Shown here piece after piece: positions 28,326 to 37,488 of a DNA stretch of 64,000 nucleotides (positions within the stretch are counted from its first letter, which is position 1; each line of letters starts with the position of its first letter). The notes beneath the pieces are model-generated. The model ran no database searches. It was not told the DNA's origin and saw nothing but the letters and a program-made list of their open reading frames with translations. This DNA comes from Sulfurospirillum sp. (GTDB lineage Bacteria > Campylobacterota > Campylobacteria > Campylobacterales > Sulfurospirillaceae), in the NCBI GenBank assembly GCA_014859685.1, contig JACUTU010000001.1, forward strand, positions 273,416 through 337,415, given 5' to 3'. Position numbers and translations under genes: made by a program.

Positions 28326-28847
28326 TCATTGGGTTATGATGTCAAAAGACTTTGGTATATTTGCTTCAAAAAGTAAATCATCTAAAAAAATGTCTGTTGC
28401 TTGATTTTCTAAAATGATACTTATATTGTTATCAAGCTGGTCGTTATATTGTATCTTTTCAATGGAAAGCTTAGCTAAAAAAACAGTATAAGTTATACCC
28501 TCATACATCGCTTCAAACATATTTTCATCTATCTTCTTAGCACTTTGCAAAATTGCTGTTATGTTGGGCGAATTCTTGAGTGTTGTTATGATGACTTGAT
28601 CAATCATAGGCTCTATAATGGTGACTTTATTGTTATTAAAATAGATCTTTTTCTCAACTGGTGTGTCATATATCCACAATGCTTTAGCATCTTTTGTTGC
28701 ATAAAAAGTGCCTTTATAAACAATGCTTGTGTTTTGATCATTTGTGATTGTTTGGATAAAATCACTCTTGATTGTGCTAAATTCAAGCCCGCTAGCTTGC
28801 AAAAAAAGAACACTTACAAATGTAAAAATAAAATACTTCACAGACAA
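28326..28847 (-). CDS. lolA: Outer-membrane lipoprotein carrier protein LolA
   Basis: Periplasmic chaperone that carries lipoproteins from LolCDE to the outer membrane. 173 residues with a signal peptide (YFIFTFVSVLFLQASG). The fold is marked by IKSDFIQTITND, then YKGTFYATKDAKALWIYDTP and the following NNNKVTIIEPMIDQVI, the usual LolA order. It is divergent from secA; a LolC/E-like permease follows secA, so export and lipoprotein sorting genes are neighbours. Confidence 0.85.
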   Translation of the reverse strand: MSVKYFIFTFVSVLFLQASGLEFSTIKSDFIQTITNDQNTSIVYKGTFYATKDAKALWIYDTPVEKKIYFNNNKVTIIEPMIDQVIITTLKNSPNITAILQSAKKIDENMFEAMYEGITYTVFLAKLSIEKIQYNDQLDNNISIILENQATDIFLDDLLFEANIPKSFDIITQ

Positions 28848-28937
28848 CTCCTTAAACTTTCGTATAGTTTTAGCAAATTAATAGTAAAGATATGATAAAA
28901 TCTACCCTTTTTAAAACACGAAATAAAGGTTATGTAT

Positions 28938-31514
28938 ATGTTGGGGATTATACGCAAGATTTTTGGTACGCAAAATGATAGATTAGTAAAAAAATATTTT
29001 GGAGCGGTCTCTAAGATAAATGCCCTTGAAAATAAGTATGAAGCTATGAGTGATGAACAGTTGCAAACATTGTTTAATACGCTGAAGAGTGATGTGCAAG
29101 CTAAAAAAGTAACGCTTGATGAAATAATGTTTGATGTATTTGCAATCACGCGAGAAGCGAGTAAACGAACTACTGGGATGCGACATTTTGATGTGCAGCT
29201 TATCGGTGGTATTGTATTGCATAAAGGTGATATTGCTGAGATGAAAACAGGTGAGGGAAAAACACTTGTTGCAACCTTGCCAGTTGTACTCAATGCCATG
29301 AGCGGCGAGGGCGTACATGTAGTAACAGTTAATGACTATCTTGCCCGTCGCGACGCAATAGAAATGGCAAAAATTTATAATTTTTTAGGCTTAAGTGTTG
29401 GTGTGATTACTGGTGATTTGCAAAGTGATGCAAAACGCAAAGAGCAGTATGATTGTGACATCACTTATGGTACAAACAATGAATTTGGTTTTGATTATCT
29501 TAGAGACAATATGCGCTACTCTCTTGAAGAGAAAATGCAACAAAATCACAACTTCGTAATCGTTGATGAAGTGGATTCTATCCTTATCGATGAAGCAAGA
29601 ACACCGCTCATTATCTCAGGGCCAACCAACAGAACACTTGATGGTTATAAAAAAGCAGATATTGTTGCACAACAATTAAAAAGAGATGAAGATTTTAGTG
29701 TTGATGAAAAAAATAGAACGATTTCACTCAGCGAAAATGGTAATGAAAATGCTGAAAAACTTTTTGGTGTCGGCAACCTCTATAGCCTTGAAAATGCAGT
29801 TTTGGCGCACCATCTTGACCAAGCACTTAAAGCTAGGTATCTGTTTGAAGTTGATGTAGATTATGTTATCAAAGATGGTGAAATTGTAATTGTTGATGAG
29901 TTTACAGGAAGACTTAGCGAGGGCAGACGATTTAGTGAGGGCTTGCACCAAGCACTCGAAGCAAAAGAGGGTGTGGCAATCAAAGAAGAGTCACAAACGC
30001 TTGCGGATATCACTTTTCAAAACTACTTTAGACAGTATAAAAAACTAGCAGGAATGACTGGAACCGCACAAACAGAAGCAACAGAATTTGCACAAATTTA
30101 CAATCTCGAAGTTGTTTCTATTCCAACAAATCTTCCGATGGTTAGAAAAGATTTTAATGATCTTATCTACAAAACAGAAAAAGAAAAATTTGAAGCAGTC
30201 ATCAAAGATATCGCAGAGTGCCATAAGAAAGGACAACCTGTTCTTGTGGGTACAGCATCAATTGAACGCAGTGAGCTTTTGCATACACTACTTAAAAATG
30301 CAAAAATCCCACACTCAGTACTCAATGCCAAAAATCACGAAAAAGAAGCACAGATTATTTTAGATGCAGGTGTTAAAGGTGCTGTAACTATTGCTACAAA
30401 TATGGCAGGTCGTGGTGTTGATATCAAGATAACAGATGAGATCAAAGCTTTGGGCGGATTGTATATCATAGGCACAGAGCGACACGAATCAAGACGAATC
30501 GATAATCAGCTTAGAGGTCGATCAGGTCGTCAAGGAGACCCTGGAAAAAGTAGATTTTACCTCAGTCTTGAAGACAATCTTTTGCGTATTTTTGGTAGTG
30601 ATAAAATCCGCTCTATTATGGACAGACTCGGCATAGAAGAGGGCGAGCATATCGAATCCAAGATGGTAACAAGGGCTGTAGAAAATGCACAGAAAAAAGT
30701 GGAACAGATGCACTTTGAATCAAGAAAACATCTTTTAGAGTATGATGATGTTGCCAATGAACAACGAAAAACAATATACAATTTCAGAAACGATCTTTTA
30801 AATGCAAACTATGATATAGACACAAAAATAAATACAATTACACAAGAGTATGTGGCAGATTTGCTTTTTCGAGCGGAGATTTATGAGGGTGGTGTAAAAG
30901 AGGATTTTGATCTACAGAAATTGATAGCACTTATGAAGAGTGAAACGGGATATGATCTTTCGATGGATGCGTGTAGCGACAAAGATTTTGATGTTTTAAA
31001 AACATTTGTGCTACAAAGCATGCAAGAGTCTTTTAATCAAAAAATGTCTGTTGTAGATGATGCACAAAGAAAAGAGATATGCCGCATCTTGTATTTGCAA
31101 GTTTTAGATAAGGCGTGGCGAGATCATCTTTATCAGATGGATATTTTAAAAACAGGTATCGGTTTGCGAGGATACAATCAAAAAGATCCACTCACAGAAT
31201 ACAAAAAAGAAAGCTACAACCTCTTTATGGAGCTTGTTGATCAAATCAAATTTGAAAGTATAAAAACACTCCATCTTATCCAGCTTCGTGATGAAAAAGA
31301 GGAACAAGAAAGAAAAGCTATGCAAGAGATGCTCGCTGCCATGCAAGAAAAAGCACAAAGTGGTATGAAGCTAGAGCACAGTGATCCAAATCAAAGACCA
31401 GAGCCGATGGTTGAAAAAAAGATTCCACGAAATGAACCATGCCCTTGTGGAAGTGGTAAAAAATACAAGCAATGTTGCGGTAAAAGTGGTCCCAAAAAAG
31501 GGATATTGGCGTAA
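28938..31514 (+). CDS. secA: Protein translocase ATPase SecA
   Basis: Motor of the Sec pathway. About 858 residues. [15 protein letters not shown] is the expected N-terminus; I prefer ATG 28938 to 28932 because AAAGG at 28925-28929 is then eight bases away. Walker [31 protein letters not shown], motor motif [14 protein letters not shown] and [13 protein letters not shown] are present. The C-terminus has the zinc-binding SEC-C motif [13 protein letters not shown], which binds SecB or ribosomes in relatives. Confidence 0.97.
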   Translation: MLGIIRKIFGTQNDRLVKKYFGAVSKINALENKYEAMSDEQLQTLFNTLKSDVQAKKVTLDEIMFDVFAITREASKRTTGMRHFDVQLIGGIVLHKGDIAEMKTGEGKTLVATLPVVLNAMSGEGVHVVTVNDYLARRDAIEMAKIYNFLGLSVGVITGDLQSDAKRKEQYDCDITYGTNNEFGFDYLRDNMRYSLEEKMQQNHNFVIVDEVDSILIDEARTPLIISGPTNRTLDGYKKADIVAQQLKRDEDFSVDEKNRTISLSENGNENAEKLFGVGNLYSLENAVLAHHLDQALKARYLFEVDVDYVIKDGEIVIVDEFTGRLSEGRRFSEGLHQALEAKEGVAIKEESQTLADITFQNYFRQYKKLAGMTGTAQTEATEFAQIYNLEVVSIPTNLPMVRKDFNDLIYKTEKEKFEAVIKDIAECHKKGQPVLVGTASIERSELLHTLLKNAKIPHSVLNAKNHEKEAQIILDAGVKGAVTIATNMAGRGVDIKITDEIKALGGLYIIGTERHESRRIDNQLRGRSGRQGDPGKSRFYLSLEDNLLRIFGSDKIRSIMDRLGIEEGEHIESKMVTRAVENAQKKVEQMHFESRKHLLEYDDVANEQRKTIYNFRNDLLNANYDIDTKINTITQEYVADLLFRAEIYEGGVKEDFDLQKLIALMKSETGYDLSMDACSDKDFDVLKTFVLQSMQESFNQKMSVVDDAQRKEICRILYLQVLDKAWRDHLYQMDILKTGIGLRGYNQKDPLTEYKKESYNLFMELVDQIKFESIKTLHLIQLRDEKEEQERKAMQEMLAAMQEKAQSGMKLEHSDPNQRPEPMVEKKIPRNEPCPCGSGKKYKQCCGKSGPKKGILA

Positions 31515-31521
31515 ATACAAG

Positions 31522-32724
31522 ATGCAAGGCTCACTCAGTTTTTATCTTGTTACAAAGTATTTGCGATTTGATAGATCACAGCCTTTTATTAGCGTGAGTG
31601 CTTTGCTCGCTTTTGCGGGTGTTGCTATTGGTGTGATGGTTTTGCTTATCGCTATGGCTATTATGAACGGTTTTGATAAAGAGTTTGAGCGAAAACTTTT
31701 TACAATGAATTATCCGCTCACTTTGCATTCAAATAGTTTCATCTCTATTGATGAGCAAGATGTGCAAAAATTGCAAGCCGCATTTCCTCATCTCCTTTTT
31801 AGTCCCTATATCTCCTCTCAAGTTATTCTCAAAAAAGGTACAAAACTTGAGGGTGGCTTACTTTTTGGTGTTGATTTTGCACAAGAAAAACAGATCAATA
31901 GCATTATCAAAGAAGCATTAGGAGAGAGGAATTTATCCAAATACGATATCCTTGTTGGACAAGAAATCAAAAAGTCTTACTATCTCCAAGATGATGAAAA
32001 ACTCACTCTTATTTTTACACAAAATGATCCAAGCGGCCTTTCTTTGATTCCAAAAATGAAGCGATTTACCTATAAAAGCTTCTTTACATCAGGACTTATT
32101 GCATATGACAAAGTTTACATGTACACTACTCTTGAGAGTTTAGCAACCATCTTAGGCTATAAGCAAGGGATGTATGATGGCGTGCATATCTATACGCAAA
32201 ATCCTTTTGAAGATATAGAAAAGATTAAAGCAGTTTTACCAGATCACATCAGTGTGGTTGGTTGGTGGCAAATGAATGGTAATTTTTTTGCAGCTCTTGC
32301 TCTTGAAAAACGCGCTTTGTTTATCGTGCTGATGCTTATCATTCTCATCGCTTCACTCAATATCGTCAGCTCATTATTGATGACTGTTATGAATAGACGC
32401 CATGAAATCGCCTTGTTGCTTTCTTTGGGTGCTTATAGGGATGAGATTAAAAAAGCTTTTTTTACTCTAGGATGTGTTATTGGTGGTAGCGGAATGCTTT
32501 TTGGTATCTTGCTTGGATTTTTAGGGATCTTTATTTTAGGTTCTTTTTCACTCGTGGATTTGCCGGCTGATGTGTATGGATCTTCAAAATTACCGCTTGA
32601 ACTCTCATTGGTTGATTTTTTGATGATCGTCACAGGTGCTAGCATTATTGTTGGGTTGTCCTCGTTTTATCCAGCGTATAAAGCCACAAAAATAGATGTT
32701 CTAGAAACATTACGCAACGAATAA
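31522..32724 (+). CDS. LolC/LolE-type lipoprotein-releasing ABC permease
   Basis: About 400 residues in the LolC/E layout: an N-terminal membrane helix (about 25-47) after FYLVTKYLRFDRSQPFIS, a large periplasmic domain, and three C-terminal helices with the FtsX/MacB_PCD region MTVMNRRHEIALLLSLGA and LSSFYPAYKATKIDVLETLR. It extracts lipoproteins from the inner membrane for LolA. I chose ATG 31522, seven bases after the secA stop; an upstream in-frame start would overlap the SEC-C motif and adds no family sequence. The ATPase LolD is not adjacent. Confidence 0.88.
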   Translation: MQGSLSFYLVTKYLRFDRSQPFISVSALLAFAGVAIGVMVLLIAMAIMNGFDKEFERKLFTMNYPLTLHSNSFISIDEQDVQKLQAAFPHLLFSPYISSQVILKKGTKLEGGLLFGVDFAQEKQINSIIKEALGERNLSKYDILVGQEIKKSYYLQDDEKLTLIFTQNDPSGLSLIPKMKRFTYKSFFTSGLIAYDKVYMYTTLESLATILGYKQGMYDGVHIYTQNPFEDIEKIKAVLPDHISVVGWWQMNGNFFAALALEKRALFIVLMLIILIASLNIVSSLLMTVMNRRHEIALLLSLGAYRDEIKKAFFTLGCVIGGSGMLFGILLGFLGIFILGSFSLVDLPADVYGSSKLPLELSLVDFLMIVTGASIIVGLSSFYPAYKATKIDVLETLRNE

Positions 32725-32805
32725 TTCCTATCAAAAGACAAAAAATTAGTACGAGCTTCTTCAATATTGAAGTATAATAAATTAAATTTTACAAGGAGTT
32801 GTGTG

Positions 32806-33069
32806 ATGATGAAACATATGCTGTATACAGGGTTGGGCGTTATGAGTGTTTTTAAAGATAAAGTTGAAGAGGAAGTAAAAAAACTTGAAGAAAAAGGCAA
32901 GTTAAAAAAAGAAGATGCAAAAAGCTTTATGGATACTATAGAAAAACGAGGCAAGGAAGAGGATGAGAAAATGAAGCAGAAGATAAAAGATGTGCTTAAA
33001 GAAATCATTGATGAATTGGGTATTGCAACAAAAGAAGATATCCAAAAACTCAAAGAGGAAATGAAATAA
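32806..33069 (+). CDS. Phasin-like coiled-coil small protein
   Basis: About 87 residues, mostly charged helix (EEEVKKLEEKGKLKKEDAKSF) ending in the phasin-family pattern IDELGIATKEDIQKLKEEM. Such proteins are grouped with polyhydroxyalkanoate granule-associated proteins, but many occur in organisms without granules and may simply be oligomeric adaptors. AAGGAG at 32793-32798 supports ATG 32806 or 32809. A UbiB-family kinase gene follows directly, a pairing worth noting. Confidence 0.65.
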   Translation: MMKHMLYTGLGVMSVFKDKVEEEVKKLEEKGKLKKEDAKSFMDTIEKRGKEEDEKMKQKIKDVLKEIIDELGIATKEDIQKLKEEMK

Positions 33070-33122
33070 AAACGCTACATTACTACTCTTTACAAAGAGT
33101 TTATTTTGTATTTCATTTTTTA

Positions 33123-34607
33123 TTGAGCGTGTATCTTGTTATCAAAAAGAAAGAGCGTTTTTTAATTTTTAAGCCTTTAAGTCCTAAAAAATTACACGAT
33201 ACTATCATCTATCTAGGGGCAAGTTTTATCAAGCTTGCCCAAGTATTGGCAACACGAGCGGATTTTTTTTCAAGTGAATATCTTGATGAATTGAAAAACT
33301 TACATGATAAATTGCCTAAAATGAGCGACACAGATTTTCAAGAGATTTATAAACAATCTTTTTCACAAAATCCTTTTGATTCATTTGAGATTGAACCCAT
33401 AGGTTCAGCTTCAATTGGTCAAGTACATGTAGCCTACCTTGATGGACAAAAATTGGCAGTCAAGCTCAGACGAAAAGGTATAGCAAAACAAGTAAATGCA
33501 GATATTCGCATCATCAAATTTTTCAATTCAATCTTCGCGCCACTTTTTTCTTTTTACACAAAAAATTCAATAGATGCGGTGATTTCAGAGTTTTCTATCA
33601 TGATAGCTCAAGAGGTTTCGCTTACACAAGAGTTGGCAAATCTTGAAAAATTTTCACTAACTTACAGTGATAGTGGTATTCGTTTTCCAAAACCATTGCC
33701 GCAGTTTTGCAGTGATGATGCACTTGTGATGAGTTTTGAAGAGGGTTTTCGTTTTGATGATAAAGAAAATATACTCAAATACAATATCAATTTTAAAAAA
33801 ATTATTGAGATGCTTGTAAATTTTTATACAACACAAATGCTCATCAAAGGTTATTTTCATGCCGATCCACATCCTGGAAATATATTGATTACAAAAGAGG
33901 GTGATATCGTAATGCTTGATTTTGGGATGGTAAAAACCGTACCAAATGATACACGAATAGCAATCATAGAGCTTTTAAAAGCAGCCAATGAAAAAAACTA
34001 TGAACTCTATATAAGTGCAAGTAAACGACTTGGAACGATAGCTTATGAAGCACCAACAAGCGAACTTGCTGGATTTACAGAAAAGATGTTTGACATATTT
34101 TCAAATGATAATCTCACGAGTGAATCGATGCAACAATTGGCTTTTGAAGTGCTTGAAACTACACGCAATTTTCCTTTCAAATTACCAAGTGATGCTATTT
34201 ATATTTTGCGTGTAAGTGCTATAATCGAAGGTTTAGGAACAACTTATATCGAAAATTTTAATGGTGTCAAAGATATATTGCCCGTACTTACAAAAAATTT
34301 ACCAAAAGCTTTGGGCGCGAGTGATAGCATCTTGGAGAGTATTGTTGATGAGATACAAGATATTCCTTTTATCTTGAGAGATATAAAAACAGTCGTCAAA
34401 AAAGCTAGTCAAGGGGAACTTAATGTAATGCTTTCACAAGGTCAGCTTGAGTGGATGGTAAAAGAGTTAAAGTCATACACAAAATCAACCATCATTTCAT
34501 TTGGTTTGCTAGTGTTATCTTTTTTTATTTTATTGTATGATAAGGATCTGAAAATCCTCGCAGCTACTTTTGCGTTCATTGGTTTTTTGAGACTAGTCTA
34601 TAAATAA
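33123..34607 (+). CDS. UbiB/AarF (ABC1) family atypical kinase
   Basis: 494 residues. ABC1-family proteins support quinone biosynthesis; this phylum uses menaquinone, so the role is less clear. The kinase core has the family A-rich loop variant GSASIGQVHVA, the lysine in KLAVKLRR, catalytic HADPHPGNI and the metal motif VMLDFGMV. The diagnostic KxGQ motif reads KLAQ, with Gly replaced by Ala. Two C-terminal membrane helices are present. The first usual start is TTG 33123 without a ribosome site, while the frame is open upstream to 33015, so the N-terminus is uncertain. Confidence 0.82.
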   Translation: MSVYLVIKKKERFLIFKPLSPKKLHDTIIYLGASFIKLAQVLATRADFFSSEYLDELKNLHDKLPKMSDTDFQEIYKQSFSQNPFDSFEIEPIGSASIGQVHVAYLDGQKLAVKLRRKGIAKQVNADIRIIKFFNSIFAPLFSFYTKNSIDAVISEFSIMIAQEVSLTQELANLEKFSLTYSDSGIRFPKPLPQFCSDDALVMSFEEGFRFDDKENILKYNINFKKIIEMLVNFYTTQMLIKGYFHADPHPGNILITKEGDIVMLDFGMVKTVPNDTRIAIIELLKAANEKNYELYISASKRLGTIAYEAPTSELAGFTEKMFDIFSNDNLTSESMQQLAFEVLETTRNFPFKLPSDAIYILRVSAIIEGLGTTYIENFNGVKDILPVLTKNLPKALGASDSILESIVDEIQDIPFILRDIKTVVKKASQGELNVMLSQGQLEWMVKELKSYTKSTIISFGLLVLSFFILLYDKDLKILAATFAFIGFLRLVYK

Positions 34608-34617
34608 GGAGTCATAA

Positions 34618-35688
34618 ATGGCGTGTAAAAAATGTGAAGAAAAATTTGAATTGCAAGAACTTGCATCAAATATTTATTTTATGAGTGATGTTAAAGAAGT
34701 AACGCTTAAGTGCATAAAATTTTTTGATAAAATAGGCTTACATGTAGAGCATAAAGAGGGAATTGTTTTTGCACATGTAGACAATGCCGCAAATTTTTTC
34801 TATGAAAATATAGACTATATAAAGTCTAGTTTCAGCGATATTGAAAAAAACTCTATTAGAATTTTTATTGAGGATGTTAAAAATCCATTTGGCTTGCAAG
34901 CTGTTTTGGGTGCAAAATCTTTACAAGTGTATATAAATTTTTTATGCGATAAAGATTTTTTTGATATCATCAATAATGAAAGCATTACCTCACATTTTCA
35001 ACCTATACTTTCACATACAGAGAAAAATATTTTTGGTTATGAAGCCCTTGCTAGAGGCGTAAAACAAGATGGATCTTTGATGTTTCCAGATGAGCTGTTT
35101 ACAAAATCCGCACAAAACAATATGAATTTTAAAGTTGATAGACTCTGTAGAGAGTCTGCACTGAAAAATGCTGCTGTGAAAAAAATTACGCAAAAAGTCT
35201 TTATTAATTTTATTCCAACTACGATTTATGATCCAAAATTTTGTCTAGCTTCTACTGTAAAATGGGCAAATCAGCTTGAATTTGATCCCAAAAATATCAT
35301 TTTTGAGGTGATCGAAACAGAACAAGCAAAAGATGTTGAACACTTAAAAAATATCTTGCTGTATTATAGAAAGCAAGGATATAAGATAGCACTTGATGAT
35401 GTCGGAGCTGGGTATTCTGGACTCAATTTGCTTATAGACCTACACCCAGATATCATCAAAGTTGATCGAAAAATCATCGATGGTATTGATAGAGACAGCT
35501 TGAAACAATCGATTTACAAAGCCTTGTATGATATCTGTAGAATGCATGATATAACAGTGCTTGCAGAGGGTATAGAAACACCTTATGAATACAGTTTTAT
35601 AGAATCTGTAGGGGTTGATTTGATGCAAGGATACTATTTTGCAAAACCAACAGCAGAACCAGTTCGACAAATTAAAAGAATTTTTTAA
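34618..35688 (+). CDS. EAL-domain cyclic di-GMP phosphodiesterase
   Basis: 356 residues with an EAL domain from about residue 125 to the end. Glu142 in YEALARG, the Asn in FINF, FEVIET, the acidic pair in ALDDVGAGYSG, the Lys in KVDRKII, LAEGIET and the Gln in MQGYYFAKP are all present, so it should hydrolyse c-di-GMP. The N-terminal ~120 residues begin MACKKCEEKFELQELA, a CxxC pair that may bind metal or sense redox; I do not recognise this part as a named domain. It overlaps the lipocalin start by one base (TAATG). Confidence 0.88.
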   Translation: MACKKCEEKFELQELASNIYFMSDVKEVTLKCIKFFDKIGLHVEHKEGIVFAHVDNAANFFYENIDYIKSSFSDIEKNSIRIFIEDVKNPFGLQAVLGAKSLQVYINFLCDKDFFDIINNESITSHFQPILSHTEKNIFGYEALARGVKQDGSLMFPDELFTKSAQNNMNFKVDRLCRESALKNAAVKKITQKVFINFIPTTIYDPKFCLASTVKWANQLEFDPKNIIFEVIETEQAKDVEHLKNILLYYRKQGYKIALDDVGAGYSGLNLLIDLHPDIIKVDRKIIDGIDRDSLKQSIYKALYDICRMHDITVLAEGIETPYEYSFIESVGVDLMQGYYFAKPTAEPVRQIKRIF

Positions 35689-36209
35689 TGCGGTTGATAA
35701 TTTTTTCTGTATTTATATCTTTTTTACTCCTTGGCTGTAGTACAAAACCTAGCACACTTCAAAGTGTTGCAAAAGTAGATATAGAAAAATACAGTGGTGA
35801 TTGGTATGAAATCGCTCGTTATGAAAATAGATTTGAAAAAGATTGTATCGGTGCAAGAGCAAATTATACCCCTAAAGGCAGTTCAATAGAAGTCATCAAT
35901 ACTTGTTTCAATGCGGAAGGCAAAAAAATAGCCCAAGCAAAAGGAAGTGCTTATGCCACACAAGATAGCCATAATGCAAAATTACGAGTAAGTTTCTTTT
36001 GGCCATTTTATGGAAATTATTGGATTATTTTATTGCCTAGCGATTATCGTTATGCAGTGATCAGTGAGCCAAAAAAAGAATATTTGTGGATATTGGCTAG
36101 AGAAAAAACACTCCTATCAAGTGATAAAAAAGAGATCTTGGATTTCCTACATGTAAACGGCTATGACGCACAAAAACTATTTTGGACACAATTGGATAAA
36201 CTGCCATGA
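35688..36209 (+). CDS. blc: Bacterial lipocalin lipoprotein (Blc-like)
   Basis: Outer-membrane lipocalin, 173 residues. Lipoprotein signal ends in FLLLGCS. The lipocalin GxW motif is in YSGDWYEIARYENRFEKDC near residue 37; the family block YAVISEPKKEYLWILAREKTL near the C-terminus matches Blc. Relatives bind lysophospholipids and are induced by envelope stress. The start overlaps the EAL gene stop, implying one transcript. It is the last intact gene before the 36.2-37.0 kb scar. Confidence 0.88.
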   Translation: MRLIIFSVFISFLLLGCSTKPSTLQSVAKVDIEKYSGDWYEIARYENRFEKDCIGARANYTPKGSSIEVINTCFNAEGKKIAQAKGSAYATQDSHNAKLRVSFFWPFYGNYWIILLPSDYRYAVISEPKKEYLWILAREKTLLSSDKKEILDFLHVNGYDAQKLFWTQLDKLP

Positions 36210-36224
36210 GATACACGAAAGATA

Positions 36225-36640
36225 TCAAAAGAACAGCAGCGAGTAAATAGAACCGCTCAAAACTAAATTCATTTTAGAGGTATCTTTGTAGTTATCCCAG
36301 ATATTTTGCATGTCTGAATAGATACTGTCATTTATCTATAAAAACTCTTGGAACTCATCGATTACCAGTGTAAATGCTTTTGTGGTTGCTAAGTCCACAA
36401 GGTATTCAAAAAGCTCTTTAAACTTTATTATCTGACCAAATACTTTCACATCTAAAGAGTTTTGAATGATAGATATAAACTCTTCACAAAGCAGAGCTTC
36501 ATTTTTTTTGATACAAAAAGGTATATTTTCTCCTTATACGCTTCTTGAATCAGCTTTGTTTTCCCGATTCTTCTTCGTCCGACTATCACTGTATAAAGCT
36601 TAATGATTTTATATAAGCTAATGAAAACAAAGCGTGGCAA
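36225..36640 (-). pseudogene. Relic of an archaeal-type AAA ATPase (N-terminal part)
   Basis: Minus-strand remnant of a PF01637-type ATPase. Walker A survives as TVIVGRRRIGKTKLI. The frame is then lost at a run of eight T at 36502-36509, and continues in another frame as NEALLCEEFISIIQNSLDV and FKELFEYLVDLATTKAFTLVIDEFQEF. An in-frame TAG follows (complement of 36336-36338), after which NDSIYSDMQNIWDNYKD and LVLSGSIYSLL can still be read. The C-terminal DUF234 part is missing. At least two disabling changes and truncation make it non-functional. Confidence 0.75.
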
Positions 36641-36746
36641 TTTAGTTTTTAAAGGTACATTATAGATCTATCTAATGTTATAGCAATTATTAGAATTTCT
36701 TTATCCTAATATGTGCATTTTATTATTTTCTTGTGCATTTTCCATC

Positions 36747-36980
36747 TTAAAAATTTGTAAGTTCGTTTGCAATCATTTCTGCTTATTTGAGTACCGTTTC
36801 AGTCGCCAACATTTGCATATCCAGCGGATCACCAAACTGTCGCAGAGTTCTTTTAACTATAACTTTTAATTTAGCTCTGACACTCTCTTTGATAGTCCAA
36901 TCAATAGAAGCATTTTCTCGCACCCTCTGAGTCAAAACAACGGCAATTATATTCGCCATTGCTTCTTTTTCCTGATACAT
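36747..36980 (-). pseudogene. Relic of type I restriction enzyme HsdR C-terminus
   Basis: Reading the minus strand gives the HsdR C-terminal (DUF3387-like) pattern VRENASIDWTIKESVRAKLK, then VIVKRTLRQFG and LATETVLK. A TAA at the complement of 36783-36785 interrupts what continues in frame as AEMIANELTNF, so a Gln codon probably became a stop. No other part of hsdR, hsdM or hsdS is present. The 13-mer TTTATTATTTTCT stands on both sides (36719-36731 and 36985-36997), possibly linked with the deletion. Confidence 0.7.
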
Positions 36981-37060
36981 GTACTTTATTATTTTCTAAT
37001 GTATTTTAACTAAATAAGTTAGAGTATTTACCCTTCATAACGATCCAAATCCTTTGTTTA

Positions 37061-37459
37061 TTAGCAAAGTTTGAGTGTTAGTTTTGTATTGTCTTCTATA
37101 AGATTTTGTAATTTGGCAAGTAAGGTATTTGCATTGTCTCCATCTTCCGGAAAACTTACTATATTGTCTTTTGGATCTTGTGAAAGAAATTCTTGAATAC
37201 CCGATAATACTTCAGTTGCACCATTCCAATCAGTTCCTGGAAGCATCACTAAAAAACTATTCTCGATTTGAAAAAGTGCATCTGTTCGCCTAAGAATTCG
37301 GCTAAATATATCAACACTTTGTGCTATTTCTTTGTCTTCTAGGTTAAAAAAGATAACTGAAAAAGGAGCTTCATCTTTTATGCCAAATCGCTCAAGCAGT
37401 GCAATGTGGTGATCGATCAGCGAAATAAGGTCTTTTTGTGAAAACAAAATACTTGACAT
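37061..37459 (-). CDS. Small GGDEF-like protein, degenerate
   Basis: 132 residues, soluble. FSVIFFNLEDKEIAQSVDIFSRILRRTDALFQIENSFLVMLPGTD follows the helix-strand order of a GGDEF domain, with the catalytic GGDEF replaced by IENSF. Length is also below the usual ~160 residues, so diguanylate cyclase activity is unlikely. It lies 29 bases downstream of the sensor kinase gene on the same strand and could be its last operon member. Function unknown. Confidence 0.5.
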   Translation of the reverse strand: MSSILFSQKDLISLIDHHIALLERFGIKDEAPFSVIFFNLEDKEIAQSVDIFSRILRRTDALFQIENSFLVMLPGTDWNGATEVLSGIQEFLSQDPKDNIVSFPEDGDNANTLLAKLQNLIEDNTKLTLKLC

Positions 37460-37488
37460 AATAAATCCTTGGGAAATTTAGGCATATT

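Noticed and set aside
33085-33100. ACTCTT-TACA-AAGAGT hairpin after the phasin-like gene as a terminator
   Set aside because: The six-base AT-rich stem is weak, the U-run is poor, and the UbiB-like frame reads through it.
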